Shown: positions 40,021-51,362, counted from the first letter of the stretch. The stretch: DNA of 64,000 nucleotides from Salmonella enterica subsp. enterica serovar Choleraesuis (GCA_022846635.1 AP025685.1:496001-560000); one strand, 5' to 3'. Numbers and translations: made by a program. The notes: generated by a model not told the origin, from the letters alone.

Positions 40021-41964
40021 TTGAGTGACATGGCGAAAAACCTAATACTCTGGCTGGTCATCGCAGTTGTGCTGATGTCAGTTTTTCAGAGCTTTGGGCC
40101 CAGCGAGTCGAACGGACGTAGGGTGGATTACTCTACATTCCTGCAAGAAGTTAATCAGGATCAGGTTCGCGAAGCTCGTATCAACGGACGTGAAATCAAC
40201 GTTACCAAGAAAGACAGTAACAGATACACGACTTATATTCCGGTCAATGACCCCAAATTACTTGACAATCTGATCACCAAAAACGTCAAAGTTGTTGGCG
40301 AACCACCTGAAGAGCCAAGCCTGCTGGCTTCTATCTTCATCTCCTGGTTCCCAATGCTTCTGCTGATTGGTGTCTGGATATTCTTCATGCGGCAAATGCA
40401 GGGCGGCGGTGGCAAAGGTGCCATGTCGTTCGGTAAGAGCAAGGCTCGCATGCTAACGGAAGATCAGATTAAAACCACCTTTGCCGATGTCGCTGGTTGC
40501 GACGAAGCGAAGGAAGAAGTTGGTGAGCTGGTTGAATACCTGCGTGAACCAAGCCGCTTCCAGAAATTGGGCGGTAAAATCCCGAAAGGGGTTCTGATGG
40601 TTGGCCCTCCAGGTACCGGTAAAACCTTGCTGGCGAAAGCCATCGCAGGTGAAGCGAAGGTTCCATTCTTCACTATTTCTGGTTCTGACTTCGTAGAAAT
40701 GTTCGTTGGTGTCGGTGCATCTCGTGTGCGTGACATGTTCGAACAGGCTAAAAAAGCCGCTCCTTGTATCATCTTTATCGATGAAATCGATGCCGTCGGC
40801 CGTCAGCGTGGTGCTGGTCTGGGCGGTGGTCACGATGAACGTGAGCAGACTCTGAACCAGATGCTGGTTGAGATGGATGGCTTTGAAGGCAATGAAGGGA
40901 TCATCGTTATCGCGGCGACTAACCGCCCTGACGTTCTCGACCCGGCGCTGCTGCGTCCTGGCCGTTTTGACCGCCAGGTTGTTGTAGGTTTGCCAGATGT
41001 GCGTGGTCGTGAGCAGATCCTGAAAGTTCACATGCGTCGCGTTCCGCTGGCGCCGGATATCGATGCGGCAATTATTGCTCGCGGTACTCCAGGCTTCTCC
41101 GGTGCTGACCTCGCTAACCTGGTGAACGAAGCCGCTCTGTTTGCCGCTCGCGGTAACAAGCGTGTCGTTTCGATGGTTGAGTTCGAGAAAGCGAAAGACA
41201 AGATCATGATGGGTGCTGAACGTCGCTCTATGGTTATGACCGAAGCTCAGAAAGAGTCCACGGCATACCATGAAGCAGGGCACGCGATTATTGGTCGCAT
41301 TGTTCCAGAGCATGACCCGGTACATAAAGTCACTATCATCCCACGCGGTCGCGCACTGGGTGTGACTTTCTTCCTGCCAGAAGGCGACGCTATCAGCGCT
41401 AGCCGTCTGAAACTGGAAAGTCAGATTTCGACTCTGTACGGTGGCCGTCTGGCTGAAGAGATCATTTACGGCGTAGAACACGTTTCCACCGGGGCGTCTA
41501 ACGACATCAAAGTGGCAACTAACCTGGCACGTAACATGGTTACTCAGTGGGGCTTCTCTGAAAAACTGGGGCCATTGCTTTACGCCGAAGAAGACGGTGA
41601 AGTGTTCCTGGGCCGTTCAGTGGCGAAAGCCAAACATATGTCTGATGAAACTGCACGTATCATTGACCAGGAAGTAAAAGCGCTGATTGAGCGTAACTAC
41701 GCCCGGGCACGTCAGATTTTGAACGACAACATGGACATCCTGCACGCGATGAAAGATGCTCTCATGAAATACGAGACTATCGATGCTCCGCAGATTGATG
41801 ACCTGATGGCACGTCGCGAAGTGCGTCCACCGGCAGGCTGGGAAGATCCAGGTGCCAACAACAACTCTGATAATAACGGTACGCCAAAGGCGCCGCGTCC
41901 GGTCGATGAACCGCGTACGCCAAACCCTGGCAATACCATGTCAGAGCAGTTGGGCGACAAATAA
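40021..41964 (+). CDS. ftsH: ATP-dependent zinc metalloprotease FtsH
   Basis: Membrane-anchored AAA+ protease that degrades LpxC, sigma-32, SecY and lambda CII. It has two membrane helices (about 8-27 and 103-124), an AAA module with Walker [10 protein letters not shown], Walker [16 protein letters not shown] and the SRH, and a zinc site HEAGH near residue 417. The C-terminal tail ends [12 protein letters not shown]. The TTG at 40021 is chosen because AGAGG ends 8 nt before it; the ATG at 40030 (MAKNLILW) is 17 nt away and is the usual annotated start, giving 644 residues. It is co-transcribed with rlmE and ends in a strong terminator. Confidence 0.96.
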   Translation: MSDMAKNLILWLVIAVVLMSVFQSFGPSESNGRRVDYSTFLQEVNQDQVREARINGREINVTKKDSNRYTTYIPVNDPKLLDNLITKNVKVVGEPPEEPSLLASIFISWFPMLLLIGVWIFFMRQMQGGGGKGAMSFGKSKARMLTEDQIKTTFADVAGCDEAKEEVGELVEYLREPSRFQKLGGKIPKGVLMVGPPGTGKTLLAKAIAGEAKVPFFTISGSDFVEMFVGVGASRVRDMFEQAKKAAPCIIFIDEIDAVGRQRGAGLGGGHDEREQTLNQMLVEMDGFEGNEGIIVIAATNRPDVLDPALLRPGRFDRQVVVGLPDVRGREQILKVHMRRVPLAPDIDAAIIARGTPGFSGADLANLVNEAALFAARGNKRVVSMVEFEKAKDKIMMGAERRSMVMTEAQKESTAYHEAGHAIIGRIVPEHDPVHKVTIIPRGRALGVTFFLPEGDAISASRLKLESQISTLYGGRLAEEIIYGVEHVSTGASNDIKVATNLARNMVTQWGFSEKLGPLLYAEEDGEVFLGRSVAKAKHMSDETARIIDQEVKALIERNYARARQILNDNMDILHAMKDALMKYETIDAPQIDDLMARREVRPPAGWEDPGANNNSDNNGTPKAPRPVDEPRTPNPGNTMSEQLGDK

Positions 41965-41990
41965 GCAGCATGCTCACTGCAGTAATCTAT

Positions 41991-42016
41991 AAACCCCGGC
42001 TTGCCGGGGTTTTTTA
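41991..42016 (+). terminator. Rho-independent terminator of ftsH
   Basis: AAACCCCGGC and GCCGGGGTTT arms with a tight apex and a run of six T, 27 bp after ftsH. Confidence 0.92.
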
Positions 42017-42050
42017 TTATTTATAGCCACATAATTTCCCGAGGTTTTGG

Positions 42051-42899
42051 ATGAAACTGTTCGCACAGGGCTCGACGCTCGATCTTGGCTGGCCCCACGT
42101 TATGGGGATCCTCAATGTTACTCCGGATTCTTTTTCTGATGGCGGCCATCACAATGGTCTGGTCGATGCAATTGCCCATGCGAATGCAATGATCAATGCA
42201 GGAGCGACGATTATTGATGTCGGCGGGGAATCCACTCGTCCTGGCGCGGCTGAAGTGAGCGTAGAGCAGGAACTGGAAAGAGTTGTACCGGTGGTTGAGG
42301 CTTTAGCTCAGCGTTTTGAAGTGTGGATATCGGTTGATACTTCAAAACCTGAAGTCATCCGGGCTACGGCTCAGGCCGGGGCTCATATCATCAATGATGT
42401 GCGTTCGCTGGAACTGCCGGGGGCGCTGGAGGCCGCGGTCGATACCGGCTTACCTGTTTGCCTCATGCATCGTCAGGGTGAACCGCAAACCATGCAGCAG
42501 GCCCCACATTACCAAGATGTGGTAAAAGAAGTTGGTGATTATTTGCAGCAACAAATAGAGCGCTGCGAGGCAGCCGGGATAACAAAAGATAAATTGTTAC
42601 TCGACCCGGGCTTCGGTTTCGGTAAAAATCTGCAACACAATTATCAGTTACTGGCACATCTGGGCGAGTTTCATCGCTTCGGACTGCCGTTATTAGTCGG
42701 TATGTCGCGTAAAACAATGGTTGGGCAATTGCTCAACGTCGGGCCGGATCAACGCCTGAACGGCAGCCTGTCATGCGCGGTGATTGCCGCAATGCAGGGC
42801 GCGCAGATAATACGCGTTCATGATGTAAAAGAAACAGTAGAGGCGATGAGAGTTGTGGAAGCGACGCTATCGGCCCGGGGAAATAAACGCTATGAGTAA
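42051..42899 (+). CDS. folP: Dihydropteroate synthase
   Basis: Joins p-aminobenzoate to the pterin pyrophosphate in folate synthesis; it is the sulfonamide target. It has 282 residues in a TIM barrel. Pterin and substrate loops are intact: [46 protein letters not shown] and the C-terminal [14 protein letters not shown]. The two-residue insertions known from sulfonamide resistance are not visible. It overlaps glmM by 8 bp, so the pair is translationally linked, as in E. coli. Confidence 0.97.
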   Translation: MKLFAQGSTLDLGWPHVMGILNVTPDSFSDGGHHNGLVDAIAHANAMINAGATIIDVGGESTRPGAAEVSVEQELERVVPVVEALAQRFEVWISVDTSKPEVIRATAQAGAHIINDVRSLELPGALEAAVDTGLPVCLMHRQGEPQTMQQAPHYQDVVKEVGDYLQQQIERCEAAGITKDKLLLDPGFGFGKNLQHNYQLLAHLGEFHRFGLPLLVGMSRKTMVGQLLNVGPDQRLNGSLSCAVIAAMQGAQIIRVHDVKETVEAMRVVEATLSARGNKRYE

Positions 42900-44229
42900 T
42901 CGTAAATATTTTGGCACCGATGGTATCCGCGGTCGGGTAGGCGATGCGCCGGTTACTCCGGATTTCGTGCTGAAACTGGGTTGGGCTGCCGGCAAGGTGC
43001 TGGCGCGTCACGGCTCCCGTAAAGTGATTATCGGTAAAGATACTCGTATCTCTGGCTATATGCTGGAGTCCGCTCTGGAAGCCGGGCTGGCAGCCGCTGG
43101 GCTATCGGCTTTGTTTACCGGCCCGATGCCGACTCCGGCTATCGCCTATCTGACCCGCGCTTTTCGCGCTGAGGCCGGTATTGTTATTTCGGCCTCCCAT
43201 AACCCATTCTACGATAACGGTATTAAATTCTTCTCAACAGAAGGTACTAAGCTGCCTGATGACGTTGAGCTGGCTATTGAAGCTGAGCTTGAGAAAGCCA
43301 TCAGTTGCGTAGATTCTGCTGAACTGGGTAAAGCCAGTCGTCTGGTTGATGCCGCCGGTCGTTATATTGAGTTTTGCAAAGGCACCTTCCCAAATGAGCT
43401 GAGCCTGAGCGGGCTGAAAATTGTAGCCGACTGTGCCCACGGTGCGACTTACCATATCGCCCCAAGCGTGCTGCGTGAACTGGGGGCCGAAGTGGTGGCA
43501 ATCGCCTGCGAGCCTAACGGGGTCAATATTAATGATCAGTGCGGGGCTACCGACGTTCGCCTGCTGCAAAAACGCGTTCTTGAAGAGAAAGCCGACCTGG
43601 GCGTCGCTTTTGATGGCGATGGCGATCGGTTAATTTTGGTCGATCATCTTGGCCATAAAATTGATGGTGACCAGGTGCTGTACATTATTGCCCGTGAAGC
43701 GCTGCGTCAGGGGCAACTGCGCGGAGGTGCCGTAGGTACGCTGATGAGTAATATGGGGCTGGAGATGGCGCTTAAACAGCTCGGTATTCCATTTGCGCGC
43801 GCTAAAGTAGGCGACCGCTACGTAATGGAGATGATGCAGGAAAAAGGCTGGCGTCTGGGAGCTGAAAACTCCGGCCACGTTATTCTGCTCGATAAGACCA
43901 CTACCGGTGACGGCATCGTTGCCGCGCTGCAGGTTCTGGCCGCCGTCGTGCGAAATGATATGTCGCTGCACGACCTGGCTAGCGGGATGAAATTGCTGCC
44001 GCAGATCCTGGTTAACGTTCGCTACACCGCCGGAACCGCAAATCCTCTGGAAAGCGATGCCGTTAAAAAAGTCGCTGCTGATGTTGAAGCCGAGCTTGGT
44101 AATCGCGGTCGGGTATTGCTGCGTAAATCAGGCACTGAGCCGCTTATCCGAGTGATGGTGGAAGGTGAGGACGAGACTCAGGTCACGGCTCTCGCGCACC
44201 GAATTGCCGATGCGGTAAAACAGTTTTAA
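42892..44229 (+). CDS. glmM: Phosphoglucosamine mutase
   Basis: Converts glucosamine-6-phosphate to glucosamine-1-phosphate for UDP-GlcNAc, feeding peptidoglycan and LPS. It has 445 residues, with the phosphorylated Ser102 in [12 protein letters not shown], the Mg2+ loop [11 protein letters not shown], the sugar loop AENSGH and the phosphate loop [14 protein letters not shown]. It starts [14 protein letters not shown] at the ATG at 42892; upstream in-frame ATG at 42853 lies inside folP. RapZ, the indirect controller of this pathway, is also encoded in this window. Confidence 0.97.
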   Translation: MSNRKYFGTDGIRGRVGDAPVTPDFVLKLGWAAGKVLARHGSRKVIIGKDTRISGYMLESALEAGLAAAGLSALFTGPMPTPAIAYLTRAFRAEAGIVISASHNPFYDNGIKFFSTEGTKLPDDVELAIEAELEKAISCVDSAELGKASRLVDAAGRYIEFCKGTFPNELSLSGLKIVADCAHGATYHIAPSVLRELGAEVVAIACEPNGVNINDQCGATDVRLLQKRVLEEKADLGVAFDGDGDRLILVDHLGHKIDGDQVLYIIAREALRQGQLRGGAVGTLMSNMGLEMALKQLGIPFARAKVGDRYVMEMMQEKGWRLGAENSGHVILLDKTTTGDGIVAALQVLAAVVRNDMSLHDLASGMKLLPQILVNVRYTAGTANPLESDAVKKVAADVEAELGNRGRVLLRKSGTEPLIRVMVEGEDETQVTALAHRIADAVKQF

Positions 44230-44346
44230 GCTCTGGCCGCACTGATAATCAGCCATCGTTAAGCGTTTATCGGTGCGGTAAAAATATAGCGGTAATAGCG
44301 GGTTGCTGTTTTTTTCCGCAATTGAAATAATGTGAAAGAAATGCTC

Positions 44347-44375
44347 TTGCGTATCCGGGACGCTTTGGTTAGTAT
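44347..44375 (+). promoter_or_regulatory. Sigma-70 promoter of secG (and probably leuU)
   Basis: TTGCGT (44347-44352), 17 bp, TAGTAT (44370-44375). The predicted start near 44382 gives a leader of about 85 nt. It is the best promoter pair in the 237-bp glmM-secG gap. Confidence 0.65.
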
Positions 44376-44466
44376 TCTGTCCCGCTTCAGTGAGGAATGG
44401 CAACAAACCTCGCTATTATTGGTTGAAGCAACAGGTTGCGGTAAATCCGCCAGGAATAGGTCGATT

Positions 44467-44787
44467 ATGTACGAAGCTCTTTTAGTAATTTTCCTTATTG
44501 TAGCCGTCGCTCTTGTGGCGCTTGTAATGCTGCAACAAGGTAAAGGCGCTGATATGGGAGCCTCTTTCGGAGCAGGTGCTTCCGGGACGCTGTTCGGTTC
44601 AAGTGGTTCTGGTAACTTCATGACCCGAATGACAGGTATCCTGGCCGCAGTGTTCTTCATTCTCAGCCTGGTTTTGGGGAATCTCAACAGCAACAAAACC
44701 AATAAAGGAAGTGAGTGGGAAAATCTGACTCAGCCTAAATCTGAGCAGACACAGCCGGCTACGCCAAGCAGTGATATCCCACGTTAA
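44467..44787 (+). CDS. secG: Protein translocase subunit SecG
   Basis: Small inner-membrane subunit of SecYEG that assists SecA-driven protein export. It is 106 residues with two membrane helices (about 3-22 and 54-72). The conserved QQGKGADMGASFGAGAS lies between them and SSGSGNFMTRMTGILA leads into the second helix. The C-terminal tail is polar and shorter than in E. coli. The ATG at 44467 gives the universal MYEALL start. leuU begins 19 bp after the stop, probably on the same transcript. Confidence 0.96.
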   Translation: MYEALLVIFLIVAVALVALVMLQQGKGADMGASFGAGASGTLFGSSGSGNFMTRMTGILAAVFFILSLVLGNLNSNKTNKGSEWENLTQPKSEQTQPATPSSDIPR

Positions 44788-44806
44788 TCTCGCTTAAAGC
44801 GATAGT

Positions 44807-44893
44807 GCCGAGGTGGTGGAATTGGTAGACACGCTACCTTGAGGTGGTAGTGCCCAATAGGGCTTACGGGTTCAAGTCCCGTCCTCGGTACCA
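44807..44893 (+). tRNA. leuU: tRNA-Leu (anticodon GAG)
   Basis: An 87-nt class-II tRNA including the encoded CCA. The acceptor arms GCCGAGG and CCTCGGT pair, the anticodon loop reads CTTGAGG with GAG, and there is a long variable arm. T-arm GGGTTCAAGTCCC is standard. The sequence appears identical or nearly so to E. coli leuU, which also follows secG. Confidence 0.98.
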
Positions 44894-44907
44894 AATTCCA
44901 GTTAAGA

Positions 44908-44936
44908 TTGCGACTCATGCAATATCGGCGTATAAT
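44908..44936 (+). promoter_or_regulatory. Promoter of metY-rimP-nusA-infB
   Basis: TTGCGA (44908-44913), 17 bp, perfect TATAAT (44931-44936), then a GC-rich discriminator CGCCACG. The predicted start near 44942 is just before the tRNA. No ArgR-type box was seen. Confidence 0.8.
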
Positions 44937-44949
44937 CGCCACGTTCGGA

Positions 44950-45026
<77 letters not shown>

Positions 45027-45144
45027 CTTTCCCTGAGAGTTCTTTTTCAAATATATTGTGAAGATAACCACCTTCGCTTCGAATTTCGAAAAAAATTCTC
45101 CGGAAGGTTTAGTCGTTTTTACGACTTACAGGGTTCAGTTATCT

Positions 45145-45171
45145 AAAGCCCCGATTTATCGGGGTTTTTTG
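45145..45171 (+). terminator. Terminator/attenuator between metY and rimP
   Basis: AAAGCCCCGAT and ATCGGGGTTTT arms with a tight apex and six T, lying inside the metY-nusA transcription unit. It probably works as an attenuator, so that downstream genes are read by partial read-through. Short palindromes (TTCGAATTTCGAA near 45077) precede it. Confidence 0.85.
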
Positions 45172-45229
45172 TTATCTGACGCGAGAATAACTGGGCTATA
45201 GGCCCTTTTTTTATGTCTTGGGGGTGGGT

Positions 45230-45682
45230 TTGTCCACATTAGAGCAAAAATTAACAGAGATGATTACGGCTCCGGTGGAAGCACTGGGCTATGAACTTGT
45301 CGGCATCGAATTCGTTCGTGGTCGCACGTCTACGCTGCGCATCTATATTGATAGTGAAGATGGCATCACTGTTGATGATTGTGCTGATGTTAGCCACCAG
45401 GTAAGCGCCGTCATGGATGTCGAAGACCCGATCACCGTTGCCTATCACCTGGAAGTTTCTTCGCCTGGCCTCGAACGTCCGCTGTTCACCGCCGCTCATT
45501 ATGAGCGTTTCCTTGGTGAAGAAGCCGTCGTGGTGCTGCGCATGGCGGTTCAGAACCGCCGCAAATGGCAGGGGATTATCAAAGCCGTCGAAGGTGAAAT
45601 GATCACCGTAACAGTTGATGGTAAAGATGAAACTTTCGCGCTGAGTAATATTCAGAAAGCGAACCTGGTCCCCCACTTTTAA
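45230..45682 (+). CDS. rimP: Ribosome maturation factor RimP
   Basis: Needed for 30S maturation, binding S12 and S5 regions. It is 150 residues with an alpha/beta N domain ([20 protein letters not shown], then [21 protein letters not shown]) and an Sm-like C domain ([19 protein letters not shown]). The TTG at 45230 is taken because it gives the family N terminus and follows a GGGGGTGG Shine-Dalgarno. An in-frame TTG at 45218 and GTG at 45224 would add two to four residues. It is followed by nusA after 27 bp. Confidence 0.94.
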   Translation: MSTLEQKLTEMITAPVEALGYELVGIEFVRGRTSTLRIYIDSEDGITVDDCADVSHQVSAVMDVEDPITVAYHLEVSSPGLERPLFTAAHYERFLGEEAVVVLRMAVQNRRKWQGIIKAVEGEMITVTVDGKDETFALSNIQKANLVPHF

Positions 45683-45709
45683 TTGTCTGGATTGAGGCAA
45701 AGGCCCCCG

Positions 45710-47197
45710 ATGAACAAAGAGATTTTAGCTGTAGTAGAAGCGGTTTCTAATGAGAAGGCGCTTCCACGCGAGAAGATTTTTGAGGCGCTGGAAACGGCTC
45801 TGGCCACGGCGACCAAAAAGAAATACGAACAAGAAATCGACGTGCGTGTCGAAATCGACCGTAAAAGTGGTGATTTTGATACCTTCCGTCGCTGGCTGAT
45901 TGTTGAAGAAGTTACTCAGCCAACTCGCGAAATCACGCTTGAAGCTGCTCAGTTTGAGGATCCGTCACTGGAACTCGGTGGTTATGTAGAAGACCAGATT
46001 GAGTCAGTGACTTTTGACCGTATCACCACCCAGACCGCAAAACAGGTTATCGTGCAGAAAGTACGTGAAGCTGAGCGTGCGATGGTGGTCGATCAGTTCC
46101 GCGATCATGAAGGTGAAATCATCACCGGCGTGGTGAAAAAAGTTAACCGCGACAACATCACTCTCGACCTTGGCAACAATGCTGAAGCCGTGATCATTCG
46201 TGAAGATATGCTGCCGCGTGAAAACTTCCGTCCAGGCGACCGTATTCGCGGTGTTCTGTACGCAGTTCGCCCGGAAGCTCGCGGTGCGCAGCTTTTCGTT
46301 ACCCGTTCCAAACCTGAGATGCTGGTAGAACTATTCCGCATCGAAGTGCCGGAAATCGGTGAAGAAGTTATTGAGATTAAAGCTGCGGCTCGCGATCCTG
46401 GCTCTCGTGCCAAAATCGCGGTTAAAACCAACGATAAGCGTATCGACCCGGTCGGTGCCTGCGTTGGTATGCGCGGTGCGCGCGTTCAGGCTGTCTCTAC
46501 TGAGCTTGGCGGCGAGCGTATCGATATTGTGCTGTGGGACGATAATCCGGCCCAGTTCGTTATCAACGCAATGGCTCCGGCAGATGTCGCATCCATCGTG
46601 GTTGATGAAGATAAACACACCATGGATATCGCAGTAGAAGCCGGTAACCTGGCACAGGCGATTGGCCGTAACGGTCAGAACGTCCGCCTGGCTTCTCAGC
46701 TTAGCGGCTGGGAACTGAATGTGATGACTGTAGAAGACCTGCAGGCTAAGCATCAGGCCGAAGCTCACGCGGCTATCGACACCTTCACCAAGTATCTTGA
46801 TATCGATGAAGACTTTGCCACCGTTCTGGTAGAAGAAGGTTTCTCTACCCTGGAAGAACTGGCTTACGTTCCGATGAAAGAACTGCTGGAGATTGACGGC
46901 CTGGACGAAGAGACCGTTGAAGCGTTGCGCGACCGTGCTAAGAGCGCGCTGACTACTCTGGCACTGGCTCAGGAAGAGAGCCTCGGTGATAACAAGCCGA
47001 CTGAAGACCTGTTAAATCTGGAAGGCATGGACCGTGCTCTTGCCTTCAAACTTGCCGCTCGTGGCGTTAGCTCGCTGGAAGATCTCGCCGAACAGGGCGT
47101 TGATGATCTGACCGACATTGAAGGCATGACCGATGAACAAGCCGGTGCGCTTATCATGGCTGCCCGTAACATTTGTTGGTTCGGCGACGACGCGTAA
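45710..47197 (+). CDS. nusA: Transcription termination/antitermination protein NusA
   Basis: RNA-polymerase-binding factor that promotes pausing and termination and takes part in rRNA and lambda antitermination. It is 495 residues: RNAP-binding N domain (1-130), S1 (about 135-200, [25 protein letters not shown] in parts), KH1 and KH2 ([30 protein letters not shown]) and two acidic repeats ([21 protein letters not shown] and [20 protein letters not shown], in part). The ATG at 45710 ([19 protein letters not shown]) fits the family. It lies between rimP and infB. Confidence 0.97.
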   Translation: MNKEILAVVEAVSNEKALPREKIFEALETALATATKKKYEQEIDVRVEIDRKSGDFDTFRRWLIVEEVTQPTREITLEAAQFEDPSLELGGYVEDQIESVTFDRITTQTAKQVIVQKVREAERAMVVDQFRDHEGEIITGVVKKVNRDNITLDLGNNAEAVIIREDMLPRENFRPGDRIRGVLYAVRPEARGAQLFVTRSKPEMLVELFRIEVPEIGEEVIEIKAAARDPGSRAKIAVKTNDKRIDPVGACVGMRGARVQAVSTELGGERIDIVLWDDNPAQFVINAMAPADVASIVVDEDKHTMDIAVEAGNLAQAIGRNGQNVRLASQLSGWELNVMTVEDLQAKHQAEAHAAIDTFTKYLDIDEDFATVLVEEGFSTLEELAYVPMKELLEIDGLDEETVEALRDRAKSALTTLALAQEESLGDNKPTEDLLNLEGMDRALAFKLAARGVSSLEDLAEQGVDDLTDIEGMTDEQAGALIMAARNICWFGDDA

Positions 47198-47221
47198 TAA
47201 ACTGTAGCAGGAAGGAACAGC

Positions 47222-49903
47222 ATGACAGATGTAACCGTAAAAGCGCTGGCCGCAGAGATTCAGACCTCAGTGGACCGCCTGGTACAGCAATTTGCTGATG
47301 CAGGGATCCCGAAGTCTGCTGATGATTCTGTGACTGCGCAGGAGAAGAAAACCCTATTGGCACATTTGAACAGCGAACTGAGTTCAGGGCCTGATAAACT
47401 TACGCTGCAGCGTAAAACGCGCAGCACCTTAAACATTCCAGGTACCGGTGGTAAGAGCAAATCGGTACAAGTCGAAGTCCGCAAAAAGCGCACCTTTGTA
47501 AAACGCGATCCGCAAGAAGCTGAACGTCTTGCCGCGGAAGAACAAGCGAAGCTTGAAGCGGAAGAGAAAGCCCGTCGTGAAGCCGAAGAAACGGCTGCGC
47601 GCGAGGCGCAAGAAAAAGCAAAGCGTGAAGCTGAACAACAGGCCAAGCGTGATGCCGCTGAAAAAGCGAAACGTGAAGCTGCGGAAAAAGACAAAGTGAG
47701 CAATCAACAAACTGACGAGACGAAGGCCGAGAAGGCCCGTCGTGAAGCCGAGGCGGCTGAACTTAAGCGTAAAAGCGAAGAAGAAGCACGCCGTAAGCTG
47801 GAAGAAGAAGCCCGTCGCGTAGCCGAAGCTGCGAAACGTATGGCTGAAGAAAAATCTGCCGAATGGCAGGAGTCTGAGGAAAAAGCGAAAAAAGAAGAGT
47901 CTTCTGACTACCATGTCACGACTTCTCAGCACGCTCGTCAGGCTGAAGATGACAACGACCGTGAAGTTGAAGGTGGTCGTGGTCGCGGTCGCACCAGCAA
48001 AGCAGCGCGTCCTAAGAAAGGCAACAAGCACGCTGAAGCCAAAACCGATCGTGAAGAGGCCCGTGCGGCGATTCGCGGCGGTAAAGGTGGCAAAGGCCGT
48101 AAGGGCAGCGCACTGCAGCAGGGCTTCAACAAGCCGGCTCAGGCTGTTAACCGTGACGTTGTTATCGGTGAAACCATTACCGTAGCCGAACTGGCTAACA
48201 AAATGGCGGTTAAAGGTTCCCAGGTCATCAAAGTGATGATGAAAATGGGTGCCATGGCCACCATCAACCAGGTTATCGACCAGGAAACTGCTCAGCTGGT
48301 AGCGGAAGAAATGGGCCACAAAGTGACCCTGCGCCGCGAGAACGAGCTGGAAGAAGCGGTAATGAGCGATCGTGATACCGATGCAGCACAGGAATCTCGT
48401 GCGCCGGTTGTAACCATCATGGGCCACGTTGACCACGGTAAAACTTCCCTGCTGGACTACATCCGTTCCACTAAAGTCGCCTCTGGCGAAGCGGGTGGTA
48501 TTACCCAGCACATTGGTGCTTATCACGTAGAAACCGATACCGGGATGATCACCTTCCTGGATACTCCGGGACACGCCGCGTTTACCGCAATGCGTGCTCG
48601 TGGTGCTCAGGCGACGGATATCGTTATCCTGGTTGTTGCCGCGGATGATGGCGTAATGCCTCAGACCATCGAAGCTATCCAGCATGCGAAAGCTGCCGGT
48701 GTGCCGGTTGTGGTTGCGGTTAACAAAATCGATAAGCCAGAAGCCGATCCAGATCGCGTTAAAAACGAACTGACTCAGTACGGTATCATTCCGGAAGAGT
48801 GGGGCGGCGAAAACATGTTCGTTAACGTATCTGCTAAAGCAGGTACCGGTATCGACGATCTGCTGAACGCTATCCTGCTGCAGGCGGAAGTTCTGGAACT
48901 GACCGCAATCCGTGACGGTATGGCGAGCGGCGTAGTTATCGAATCGTTCCTCGACAAAGGTCGTGGTCCGGTTGCCACTGTTCTGGTTCGCGAAGGTACG
49001 CTGAACAAAGGCGATATCGTTCTGTGTGGCTTTGAATATGGCCGCGTACGTGCGATGCGTGATGAGCTTGGCCGTGAAGTTACCGAAGCAGGCCCGTCAA
49101 TCCCGGTTGAGATCCTTGGTCTGTCCGGCGTTCCGGCGGCTGGTGATGAAGCTACCGTGGTTCGTGATGAGAAGAAAGCGCGTGAAGTTGCTCTCTATCG
49201 TCAGGGTAAATTCCGCGAAGTTAAACTGGCCCGCCAGCAGAAATCTAAACTTGAGAACATGTTCGCTAACATGACTGAAGGCGAAATTTCTGAAGTGAAC
49301 ATCGTGCTGAAAGCCGACGTTCAGGGTTCTGTGGAAGCCATCAGCGACTCCCTGCTGAAACTGTCTACCGACGAAGTTAAAGTTAAAATCGTTGGTTCCG
49401 GTGTGGGCGGTATTACTGAAACTGACGCCACTCTGGCAGCAGCATCCAACGCCATTCTGGTTGGCTTTAACGTTCGTGCCGACGCCTCTGCGCGCCGCGT
49501 AATTGAAGCTGAAAGCCTGGATCTGCGTTATTACTCCGTCATCTATAATCTGATTGACGAAGTGAAAGCCGCAATGAGCGGTATGCTGTCACCGGAATAC
49601 AAACAGCAGATCATTGGTCTGGCCGAAGTTCGTGACGTGTTCAAATCACCTAAATTTGGCGCAATCGCCGGTTGTATGGTGACTGAAGGCTTGATCAAAC
49701 GTCACAACCCAATCCGCGTTCTGCGCGACAACGTGGTTATCTACGAAGGCGAGCTGGAATCCCTGCGTCGCTTTAAAGATGACGTCAACGAAGTCCGTAA
49801 CGGTATGGAATGTGGTATCGGCGTTAAGAACTACAACGATGTTCGCGTTGGCGATATGATCGAAGTATTCGAAATTATCGAAGTACAGCGCACCATCGAT
49901 TAA
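47222..49903 (+). CDS. infB: Translation initiation factor IF-2
   Basis: GTPase that delivers fMet-tRNA to the 30S subunit. It has 893 residues. The IF2N module (about 1-50) is followed by a long charged region rich in E, A, R and K (about 90-230) and an arginine/glycine linker ([10 protein letters not shown]). The G domain has [14 protein letters not shown] and NKID, and the C domains bind fMet. An internal GTG at codon 159 (VSNQQ) equals the E. coli IF2-2 start. The ATG used for IF2-3 in E. coli, seven codons later, is replaced by GAG. It is preceded by nusA (24 bp) and followed by rbfA. Confidence 0.97.
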   Translation: MTDVTVKALAAEIQTSVDRLVQQFADAGIPKSADDSVTAQEKKTLLAHLNSELSSGPDKLTLQRKTRSTLNIPGTGGKSKSVQVEVRKKRTFVKRDPQEAERLAAEEQAKLEAEEKARREAEETAAREAQEKAKREAEQQAKRDAAEKAKREAAEKDKVSNQQTDETKAEKARREAEAAELKRKSEEEARRKLEEEARRVAEAAKRMAEEKSAEWQESEEKAKKEESSDYHVTTSQHARQAEDDNDREVEGGRGRGRTSKAARPKKGNKHAEAKTDREEARAAIRGGKGGKGRKGSALQQGFNKPAQAVNRDVVIGETITVAELANKMAVKGSQVIKVMMKMGAMATINQVIDQETAQLVAEEMGHKVTLRRENELEEAVMSDRDTDAAQESRAPVVTIMGHVDHGKTSLLDYIRSTKVASGEAGGITQHIGAYHVETDTGMITFLDTPGHAAFTAMRARGAQATDIVILVVAADDGVMPQTIEAIQHAKAAGVPVVVAVNKIDKPEADPDRVKNELTQYGIIPEEWGGENMFVNVSAKAGTGIDDLLNAILLQAEVLELTAIRDGMASGVVIESFLDKGRGPVATVLVREGTLNKGDIVLCGFEYGRVRAMRDELGREVTEAGPSIPVEILGLSGVPAAGDEATVVRDEKKAREVALYRQGKFREVKLARQQKSKLENMFANMTEGEISEVNIVLKADVQGSVEAISDSLLKLSTDEVKVKIVGSGVGGITETDATLAAASNAILVGFNVRADASARRVIEAESLDLRYYSVIYNLIDEVKAAMSGMLSPEYKQQIIGLAEVRDVFKSPKFGAIAGCMVTEGLIKRHNPIRVLRDNVVIYEGELESLRRFKDDVNEVRNGMECGIGVKNYNDVRVGDMIEVFEIIEVQRTID

Positions 49904-50016
49904 TACCCTCAATCTCGGGTGCGGTTACGCCGTTGTCCGATATTGATGTGGTGTTCAGACTTTTTTCCAAGGGGGCCACGTGCCCCCTTACTAGTCTTAG
50001 TATTTGGAGAATTATT

Positions 50017-50418
50017 ATGGCGAAAGAATTTGGTCGCCCGCAGCGCGTATCACAAGAGCTGCAAAAAGAGATTGCTATCATTTTGCAGCGTGAGATTAAA
50101 GATCCGCGTCTGGGAATGATGGTTACCGTTTCCGGCGTTGAGGTTTCTCGCGACCTGGCCTATGCCAAAGTGTTTGTTACCTTCCTTAACGACAAAGATG
50201 AAGCCGCTATCAAGGCTGGCCTGCGCGCATTGGGCGATGCTTCTGGCTATATCCGCACTTTGCTGGGCAAAGCGATGCGTCTGCGTATTGTTCCAGAGCT
50301 GACTTTCTTCTACGACAACTCACTGGTAGAAGGGATGCGCATGTCTAACCTGGTGTCGAACGTTATCAAAGATGACGAATCGCGCCGGGTAAATAGCGAC
50401 GACGATAAGGAGGCGTAA
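50017..50418 (+). CDS. rbfA: Ribosome-binding factor A
   Basis: KH-like 30S assembly factor needed for 16S 5'-end maturation and cold adaptation. It is 133 residues, starting [20 protein letters not shown], with [18 protein letters not shown] and [13 protein letters not shown]. The acidic C-terminal tail (DDDKEA) is standard. The ATG at 50017 follows a GGAG; an in-frame ATG at 49933 would add 28 residues with no family support. The stop overlaps the truB ATG by one base (TAATG). Confidence 0.96.
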   Translation: MAKEFGRPQRVSQELQKEIAIILQREIKDPRLGMMVTVSGVEVSRDLAYAKVFVTFLNDKDEAAIKAGLRALGDASGYIRTLLGKAMRLRIVPELTFFYDNSLVEGMRMSNLVSNVIKDDESRRVNSDDDKEA

Positions 50419-51362
50419 TGAGCCGACCTCGTCGTCGCGGCCGGGACATCCACGGGGTGCTGCTGCTGGATAAACCACAGGGCGCCTCGTCCAATGATGT
50501 ACTTCAAAAGGTTAAGCGTCTTTATAACGCTAATCGCGCCGGTCATACCGGAGCTTTAGATCCGCTGGCGACCGGCATGCTGCCAATTTGCCTCGGTGAA
50601 GCCACCAAGTTTTCTCAATATCTTCTGGACTCCGATAAGCGCTATCGCGTCATTGCCCGTCTGGGGCAGCGTACTGATACCTCTGATGCCGATGGTCAGA
50701 TAGTTCAGGAACGTCCGGTTGATTTTAGCGCCGCCGATTTGGCCACCGCCCTGGAATTCTTCCGCGGCGAAGGGCAGCAGATCCCTTCTATGTATTCCGC
50801 GCTAAAATATCAGGGGCGTAAGCTCTATGAATATGCGCGTGAAGGTGTAGAAGTGCCGCGTGAGGCGCGTCCGATAGTTGTGTATGAACTTTTGTTCTTA
50901 CGCCATGAAGGAAATGAGCTAGAGCTTGAGATCCACTGTTCTAAAGGCACCTATATTCGCACCATCATTGACGATCTTGGCGAACGCCTGGGTTGCGGTG
51001 CGCATGTGACGTATCTGCGTCGCCTGGCGGTGAGTCGTTATCCGGTAGAACGGATGGTGACGCTGGATCATCTGCAATCGCTGGTCGCTCAGGCAGAAGA
51101 GCAGGGTGTAGAAGCGTCAAGTTTACTTGACCCTCTGTTAATGCCGATGGACAGCCCGGCGGCAGACTTCCCGGTGGTAAATCTGCTCTCTTCCGTCGCT
51201 GCATATTTTAAAAACGGCCAGCCGGTGCGCGTTGGCAATCTTCAGGTTCGTGGCCTGGTTCGGGTTACGGAAGGTGATGATGCGCGTTTTATAGGCATGG
51301 GCGAGGCAGATGATGAAGGGCGGGTGGCTCCAAAGCGCCTGGTGGTGGAATATCCGCTTTAA
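50418..51362 (+). CDS. truB: tRNA pseudouridine(55) synthase
   Basis: Makes pseudouridine 55 in the T loop of all tRNAs and also acts as a tRNA chaperone. It has 314 residues: the catalytic domain with D48 in [24 protein letters not shown] (in part), the conserved Tyr in [15 protein letters not shown], and a C-terminal PUA-like domain. It starts [20 protein letters not shown], overlapping rbfA by one base. It ends 128 bp before rpsO, where a separate promoter sits. Confidence 0.97.
   Translation: MSRPRRRGRDIHGVLLLDKPQGASSNDVLQKVKRLYNANRAGHTGALDPLATGMLPICLGEATKFSQYLLDSDKRYRVIARLGQRTDTSDADGQIVQERPVDFSAADLATALEFFRGEGQQIPSMYSALKYQGRKLYEYAREGVEVPREARPIVVYELLFLRHEGNELELEIHCSKGTYIRTIIDDLGERLGCGAHVTYLRRLAVSRYPVERMVTLDHLQSLVAQAEEQGVEASSLLDPLLMPMDSPAADFPVVNLLSSVAAYFKNGQPVRVGNLQVRGLVRVTEGDDARFIGMGEADDEGRVAPKRLVVEYPL

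Noticed and set aside
40453..41481. Minus-strand frame (342 codons) opposite ftsH
   Set aside because: Antisense shadow of ftsH codon bias; no start signal or homologue recognised.
44332..44466. In-frame 45-residue extension before secG
   Set aside because: SecG universally starts MYEALL; the extension lacks membrane or conserved features and covers the secG promoter.
47429..48685. Long minus-strand frame (418 codons) opposite infB
   Set aside because: Its composition (many F, L, T, V) reflects the reverse of a highly biased gene; no motif, Shine-Dalgarno or promoter.
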